Source: Cylindrodendrum hubeiense (taxonomy: Eukaryota; Ascomycota; Sordariomycetes; Hypocreales; Nectriaceae). From it: 25,266 nucleotides of DNA. The notes beneath the pieces are model-generated. The model did no database searches. It was not told the DNA's origin and worked only from the letters and a program-made list of their open reading frames with translations. The position numbers were made by a program, and so were the translations under genes. Within the stretch, counting starts at the first letter, position 1. Each line of letters opens with the position of its first letter. The stretch is from assembly GCA_014621425.1 (NCBI GenBank), contig JAANBB010000519.1, forward strand, positions 1 through 25,266. Direction: 5' to 3'. Below are positions 19,331 through 25,266 of the stretch, one piece after another.

Positions 19331-20995
19331 TCATGTTGGGCATGCTCCGTCCAAGAGGGCCTGCATCTCCAGAACAGTTCCTACGAACTGCCTAAATCTA
19401 GACTCGAGACCCGGCTCGTCACCCGGCCAAATATTTTCGAGTCCTTGGCCCCAGTCCTTGCGATTGTCACCTCCGCTGACATGCATGATGCTCTCGTCCC
19501 AATGAGCCGCATAGAATTCGATGCCCCAAGTGATATCTGGTTCGTCCGTCGTGCAGGCCCCCTTCCATATTTTGGTGATGCTAATCTCAATGACGTATGG
19601 TGTCGTCTTGTACGGGATTGTTGCTGACGTCTTGAGTTTCAGTTGTCCGACATGGCCCCGTAAATCGCCGAGCTTGTGGGTGCTGATATGCGGGATTCTA
19701 ATAAGGTCAGACAAGTCTTGGGTGCTATTCACGGTGAGCAGTAGCTTCTGTGAAAGGTCTTTGAATGCCAATGGGATGTCCTCGTCATCCCAGGCGTCGA
19801 CTCTCAGATTCCAGTCATATTGCCTGCAGGACGAGACCACATTAGCTGTTGAAAAACGCTTCAAAGGTACCGTACTCACATATCCGGGGCCACCACCGTC
19901 CAGTTCAGGCGCCCCCAAGCCTCGGATCTCACGGCCCTGAACGTGGAAAGCTGCGTATTTTCCCCAACGGGATCCATGGCATCGGCCTTGATCTCCATGC
20001 CCTGGACAACCAATGTGACCTCGCAGCCCTGAGTTACATCCTGGTGGCCACTACAGACACCTTGCTCGGGGTTTACAAGATGCCGGATGACTTGCTCGGC
20101 TCGGGCGGCAACTGGGAGTCTGATCACAGTTAGACAGGTAGAAAGCCCGGGCGAACTACTTACTTGGTTTCGAGACTGGCTCCACCTCGGACAGAATACA
20201 TGCTCAGCAGCTTGACGAACTCGTCATGGGTGATTTCGTCTCGGCCCCGCGTGTTTCTTGAACGGACATCCAGGTGTCCAAAGTTGACTCGCATCTTCAT
20301 ATTCTTGTTCAGAGCCATTAGGGTATTGGCCGAATTTGGTATCTCAATACAAAGTCGTTGAATATGCGTTTCCATAGCAGAGGAGTTGTTGACAAGCGTA
20401 GGACACCGAGAAGTAAATCGGGGTCGTGAGCCAATCTCAACCCTGATCATGTCCTTGATGTCTGCGTTGGTCGGTTCTTGAACAAGAAATCGGACGGGGG
20501 GGTGTTCGTTGGAGAGACGGAGATCGTGGATAGCCCAGTTCAAGGCATGGACGGCTTGCTGCATGCGGGACATGGATTCGCAGTGGATGTCGAGTATGTT
20601 CGGTTGAACATTAGTGATGTAAACTTTGTGGGCTCTGCGGATATCATTAAGTGCCCCGGGCTCATCCAAAACACGAGGTAACATGTGTTTTCCAGGGAGG
20701 ACGAGACGTGTCGGTAGAATTGTTAGAAACAGCCTCCGGTTGGTGCCTTGGTCCCTCCGGACTGAAGACTCACTAGGATTAGATCTCGACCCGGAGGTGG
20801 CCGACCAAGAAATTCGTCATCCTCAAATCGACGGGCTCTTTGACGACCATTATCTGCCATGGATTTTGCAGTTCCCATGGCCTTGTCCTTGGACCAAGCT
20901 TTTTCTCCAGCGGCTTTGGGAGCAAAAGCCCCCCCTCGGGCGCCACCTCGTCCCCGGTGTGGTTGTGACTTTACGCGTCTCGATGATCGGTCCAT
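19331..20995 (-). CDS. Uncharacterised protein with N-terminal RGG motif
   Basis: Minus-strand model of four exons: 20995-20774, 20660-20164, 20119-19880 and 19823-19331, giving 483 residues. Introns 2 and 3 are clear (GTAAGT...CTAAC...ATCAG; GTGAGT...GCTAAT...TGCAG) with matching phase. Intron 1 has a good donor (GTGAGT) and branch site (TTCTAAC), but the next in-phase AG is the weak GATGAG at 20661, so this junction is uncertain. The start is MDRSSRRVKSQPHRGRGGARGG, basic with RG/RGG motifs often seen in RNA-binding proteins. A middle region has IRRAHKVYITNVQPNILDI and MQQAVHALNWAIHDLRL, alternating strand and helix, possibly KH-like. The C-terminal part starts QYDWNLRVDAWDDEDIP and includes IEFYAAHWDESIMHVSG. 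It may belong to one of the fungal domain-of-unknown-function families; no function is assigned. It diverges from ORC1. Confidence 0.75.
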
Positions 20996-21601
20996 GGTGA
21001 CTTGCAAGCCTTAGATGGAAGGGTTGAAAAGAAACCAATTTGATAACGGGGGACAGTTGTGTAACGATTGCTGAGCTACGAAGTGGTGGGTGTGGTAGTT
21101 GTGAGTGCAAGGTCGGCGGCGCACTTGCGTTTAAATACCTGAGTTTGGCCTCAGGCGACTTGGGGAGATTTTGGAAGGGACTGATTCACTGACCCAACGA
21201 ATTTAGGTACCTACCTAAGGCAGTGGCTTCCGGAAATGTTTGCTCGTTTACTTGTTCAACCCCCAAATAGTATCCGTCGATGGCTAAGGTAGGTACGCTA
21301 TCGCTTGGCAAACCGTGTAAATGGCACATACTTGTACTTTAGAATGTTCCTTATTAAGGGTTGCGAGCCACATATTCAAAGACTGATAAATCTATTACTG
21401 AGTGGTTATAGGATAATTCACAACTAATAGATCAAGTCAGGTTTGTCCCAACATCTATTGCCTTGAATGATGCCCAGATAGCACCGATATGTACAAGCCC
21501 CGGTACATGCATACCACCCGGCAACCAGCAGCCTCCCAGTACGTCGCGTCTCCCGGACGCGTAAATTGTCCAGGCTCTCGTCGAGCAGCAACGACACTTC
21601 G
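20996..21601. promoter_or_regulatory. Divergent promoter, RGG protein / ORC1
   Basis: This 606-bp gap separates two divergent start codons. It contains the palindrome TAGGTACCTA (21204-21213), a related TAAGGTAGGTAC near 21285-21295, and the MCB element ACGCGTAA (21557-21564) close to ORC1. No gene is supported. Confidence 0.55.
21557..21564 (+). promoter_or_regulatory. MCB (MluI cell-cycle box) candidate
   Basis: ACGCGTAA matches the MCB consensus ACGCGTNA bound by MBF-type factors that drive G1/S genes. It ends 37 bp before the ORC1 start codon. A second CGCGT core (GTCGCGTC) lies just upstream at about 21543-21550. Confidence 0.5.
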
Positions 21602-23956
21602 ATGGCACCCAATTCTTCAGTTGCCAAGGCCTCTGAGCCCTTGCTACGGCGCAAGCGAGTTCCTACTGGAGTCTCGAACGGCGAGTCCGGCGACGAGCTC
21701 GGCAACGATGTTCCCTGGGAGTGGATCTACAATACTGAGCCCGCTGCTGAAGACCAACCCGACGAGGCGCAGAGCGATCGGAAAAGGAGAAAAGTGTCAG
21801 GAGACAAGATTGTCGGCGCGCGAATCGGCCAGTTCGAGTGTCGAGTCGGAGACTGTGTGCTGCTCAAGGCGGATGGGTCTAATGAAGCTTGGGTAGCCCT
21901 CATCTGCGAGTTCGTCGAGGATGATGGCGACGGAGAGATGGCTGCCAACTTCATGTGGTTCTCAACTGAAAAGGAGATTCGGAACAAGGACAAGAAGCGC
22001 TCCGACTTCCACTGGGTAACAGCGCTGCACCATGATACCCTCAGAAGAGCACGCCAGGCTGACTGATTTATAGAACGAGCTCTACGTCTCGCCATCATGG
22101 GATATCAACCCCTTAGCCTCGATCAACGGCAAGGCCAAAGTCACTTCTCTCGATATCTTTCTCTCGAAATACCCACAGGGCCGCGTCCCTCGTCAATCTC
22201 CCGACTTTGGCAAGACCTTTGTCTGCCGCCGCGGCTGCAACACCCGTACGGCCACCTACACCGACGAGTTCATCTGGGAGGAGATTTACCGCAACGAGGA
22301 CGACATCTTTGCTCTGATAGAGCTTGTGGAAAATGGAACTAAGGCCACTCGCAAAAAGAGGAAGGCTCGGAGTCCATCAACCCAAGACACTCCCTACCAC
22401 CCTCCTCAGACACCGACAAAGACTGGCCGAGGTATGGCGACGACACCACAATCACGGAGAAGTCAGGCTGAGCCTGGGTCACGAACAAAGAGGTTTGTGA
22501 AAGCTCTCCTTGTCTCCCGCCCCGTTGGTACTAACCAGCCCTTGTAGGAGTGCCAGCAAACGACTCGAATTCACCCCATTGGCAACCCGAAAGCTCTCCC
22601 CAAGCAACATCGAATCGTCGCCATTCCAAATTGCCCGCTCCCGCCTCCACGTTTCCTCCGTCCCAACCAGTCTCCCCTGCCGAGAAGGAGAATTCACCCT
22701 CGTCTACTCACATCTCGAGGCCGCCATCACAGATGGTACTGGAAATTGCATCTACATCTCTGGCACGCCTGGAACCGGCAAGACTGCTACGGTCCGCGAA
22801 GTCATCTCGCGACTGGAAGAGGCCGTGGGCTCCGATGAACTTGACGACTTTATCTTTGTAGAGATCAATGGCATGAAAATCACGGATCCTCATCAGTCTT
22901 ATTCGCTGCTCTGGGAGGCCCTCAAGGGCGAACGAGCAAGTCCTGCGCAGGCTCTTGATCTCCTGGAGCGGGAGTTCAGCAACCCCAGTCCGCGACGTAT
23001 TCCTTGTGTCGTTCTCATGGACGAGCTTGACCAGCTGGTCACCAAGAACCAGGCTGTCATGTATAACTTCTTCAACTGGCCGACGTTACGCCACAGTCGT
23101 TTGATCGTTCTCGCCGTAGCCAACACTATGGATCTTCCAGAGCGAACACTTAGTAACAAGATCAGCAGTCGTCTAGGTATCTCACCAACGTCTTGACGGT
23201 GCCCACTACGCTTGCTAATCACACTTGATAGGCCTTACTCGAATCACCTTTCCCGGATACAATCATGAGCAGCTTATGAGGATTATTCAGTCACGTTTGG
23301 AAGGAGTCCCTGGCAAGATTGTAGACCCGGATGCTATTCAATTTGCTAGTCGAAAAGTTGCGGCTGTTAGCGGAGATGCCCGTCGAGCACTGGATATCTG
23401 CCGCCGAGCCGTCGAACTCGCCGAAGCCGACGCCCCCAGCGACCCCACTACGCCCAGCAAGCGAGAGCGGCTGGCTGAGTCTCAGGGCCAGCTACGAGGC
23501 ATTGGGCGAGTCACCATTGCCACTATCAAAAAGGCCATCAACGAGGCCACCACTAACCCCATCCAGCAACACCTCCGCGGTCTTCCCGTCATGTCGAAAC
23601 TCCTCATGGCAGCGCTGCTATTGCGTACCCGTCGGGCGGGCCTGGCCGAGACAACGTTTGGCGAGACCCTGGATGAGATTCACCGGGCCTGCCTTCGAGC
23701 TCCGCCCGCGGTGCCCGGAATGGCACAAGTCCTTTCCAACGGTCTGAAGGGAACACAAGCCAATGGACAGCGCCAGATGTCGAGACCCGGTCATATTCAT
23801 GCGGCGGCCCTTGAGTTGGTGGCGGCTGGCCTCATCAACCTCGAGGCCCAGCGCGCGGAGCGGTCAAGCAAACTGCGTCTGGCCATCGCAGATGACGAAG
23901 TGAAGATGGCACTCCGTGATGATGGAGATCTTAGAGCCTTGGGTATTGGTGTATGA
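21602..23956 (+). CDS. orc1: Origin recognition complex subunit 1
   Basis: Four exons: 21602-22015, 22074-22492, 22548-23176 and 23232-23956, giving 728 residues. ORC1 is the ATPase subunit of the complex that marks replication origins and loads MCM with Cdc6. An N-terminal BAH domain spans roughly 65-205 (FECRVGDCVLLKADG, ANFMWFSTEKEIR, NELYVSPSWDINPL, DFGKTFVCRRGC). A basic, Ser/Thr/Pro-rich linker follows (KKRKARSPSTQDTP), likely a phosphorylated nuclear-signal region. The AAA+ module has Walker A GTPGTGKT (350-357), Walker B VVLMDELDQL (D436, E437) and sensor VLAVANTMDLPE, then LTRITFPGYNHEQL and SGDARRALDICRRAVE. A C-terminal winged-helix region ends LRALGIGV. The introns (58, 55 and 55 bp) have clear branch sites and kept phase. 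The start at 21602 follows an in-frame open stretch; upstream frame codons lack an ATG in good context. Confidence 0.96.
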
Positions 23957-24054
23957 TATATGTAATAATAAGGGCCCGAGAGAGGGCTGCGCCGGCAGTA
24001 GGGGTTAGGCAATCCGGACATGGTGATTGATTAGGAGAGAGCCTCGCCGGGCGT

Positions 24055-25266
24055 CTAAAACTTCCGATGTCCCAGGGTCGGCTTCCAGTCCAGGGGATGA
24101 GTCTCCTCAGTGGCAGTTTCATCCTGCTTCCAGATTTTGACTGAGGACTCGGTCAGTAAAACGATAGAAAGAAATTCATAGGGCTGAATGCTTACTTGTC
24201 TTGTCAGCCTCACCGCAAATTAGACGCAGTCCAGAGCGGTCAAAGGTCGAACTCATGATTCCTGCCTCGGCATCCAGAGAGCCAGGCTGCGCGGTGGTGT
24301 CGAGAGACTGGAAGCGGTGACCAGACTTCCAGTCCCAGAAGCTCATGGATCCATTGTCGGCTGTAGATATAGAGTTAGCACCATGTTCGTATTCTATCGT
24401 CACGGCGGTAGAAACACGTACCTCCTGAGAAGAAAACGTTCTGCTCATTGACACTCATTGTGTTGATGATAGCGTTGTGGCCCTCAAAGTTTTGCATGAA
24501 GGCGCCCTCGGGGCACTTCCACTGCTTGATGCTTCCAGTGCTGCCACTAGCGAAGGTGAACTCGGACGGATGTGTGGCCAGGGCTCGGACGCCCTTTTTG
24601 TGGTGGGTAAGGACGCCCATCGTCTTGCCTGCAGCAAGATCCCACATCCTCACAGTGGAATCGAGCGAGCCAGTGATGACCTGGGGGTCCGCCTCCTGGC
24701 ACACTAGGTCGGAGACAGTCTGGGTGTGTCCTGAGAGGACGTGGATGTTACTCCTGGTGCGCATGTCCCACACTCTGGCAACACCGTCTCGGCCGCCGGT
24801 GACCAAGACGTCGAGGGTAGGGTGGAGGGCGAGGGTGTAGACACCGCTCAGATGGCCGTGGTAATGGCGGATGACCTTGTTTGTCTCGAGATCCCAGCAC
24901 TTGACCATCTTGTCCTCGCCGCAAGAGAACAGGTAAGGGTGTCGGGGGGACACGGCCAGACCACGCACGGTGCTGATGTGGCCGGTGAGGGTCAACCTCA
25001 GCGAGCCTGATGCCAAGTCCCAGATCTTGATGGTGCGATCTCCAGCACCGCTGGCAAACCACTTGTTGCCGGGCTCGACAGCCAGGCTGCGCACCCAGCC
25101 GAGGTGGCCGGAGATGACCCTCATCAGCTTCCACGGTGCGTGCCACTCCGGCTTGGGCTGCTGAATAGCCGACATCCCCCTCATCGCCAGGCTCATGCTC
25201 TGGTGCTCACTGCCAGGCGCGGATACTGGCGCCGACGCAGCGTTGGAGCCCGGCCCAGCTTCCAGG
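24055..25266 (-). CDS. prp46: Pre-mRNA splicing WD40 protein Prp46/PRL1 (5' end missing)
   Basis: Visible exons on the minus strand: 25266 (edge)-24422, 24360-24196 and 24140-24055. The frame is open to the edge, so the N-terminus and any upstream exons lie outside the window. About 365 residues are visible. Prp46 (plant PRL1, human PLRG1) is part of the Prp19-associated NTC complex that activates the spliceosome. The lead-in [21 protein letters not shown] is the family hallmark, followed by seven WD repeats ([70 protein letters not shown]). Splicing rebuilds repeats six and seven exactly. The protein ends PTLGHRKF. The stop lies 98 bp from the convergent ORC1 stop. The ATG at 25196 is internal, not the start. 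Confidence 0.96.

Noticed and set aside
20973..20978. ACGCGT as an MCB site for the RGG protein gene
   Set aside because: It lies inside the coding exon of that gene, downstream of its start, so a promoter role is unlikely.
1..25266. A biosynthetic cluster, defence system or mobile element
   Set aside because: All recognisable genes are single-copy housekeeping types from unrelated processes; no transposase, terminal repeats, integrase, or cluster-type enzymes are present.

Overview
This window is nuclear DNA of a filamentous ascomycete (Pezizomycotina, most likely a Sordariomycete; Hypocreales is a guess from general look). The evidence is many short introns of about 49-90 bp (one of 211 bp) with GT...AG ends and CTAAC/CTGAC-type branch sites, CT-rich leaders, A/C before start codons, and fungal housekeeping proteins. 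Spliced models were built by hand, using reading phase across each junction and family motifs. I see no bacterial, viral or transposon genes, no CRISPR array, and no tRNA or rRNA gene.

Layout, left to right: an F-box protein (+); a 904-residue AT-hook, proline/glutamine-rich protein of unknown role (-); V-ATPase subunit C, vma5 (+); adenylyl-sulfate (APS) kinase (-); a mitochondrial hotdog-fold thioesterase-like protein (-); a 146-residue protein I do not recognise (+); ribosome-biogenesis factor Mak21/Noc1 (-); mitochondrial-type prolyl-tRNA synthetase (+); prefoldin subunit 5 (+); an uncharacterised RGG-containing protein (-); origin recognition complex subunit 1, ORC1 (+); and spliceosomal WD40 protein Prp46/PRL1 (-), whose 5' end runs off the right edge.

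Strands alternate almost perfectly. Four divergent intergenic regions therefore act as shared promoters, and five convergent pairs have 3' ends only 98-801 bp apart. The genes do not form a pathway or a biosynthetic cluster: they cover replication, translation, splicing, ribosome assembly, protein folding, vacuolar acidification and sulfur assimilation. This is a core, non-accessory region.

The points most worth checking are two in-frame tandem splice acceptors 9 nt apart in the prolyl-tRNA synthetase, an unclear first junction in the RGG protein, a consensus MCB element just upstream of ORC1, repeated motifs upstream of APS kinase and in the mak21/prolyl-tRNA synthetase promoter, a start codon split from its gene by an intron that carries a 15-bp tandem repeat, and the two proteins without a known role. 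I did not find a convincing undescribed multi-gene system.
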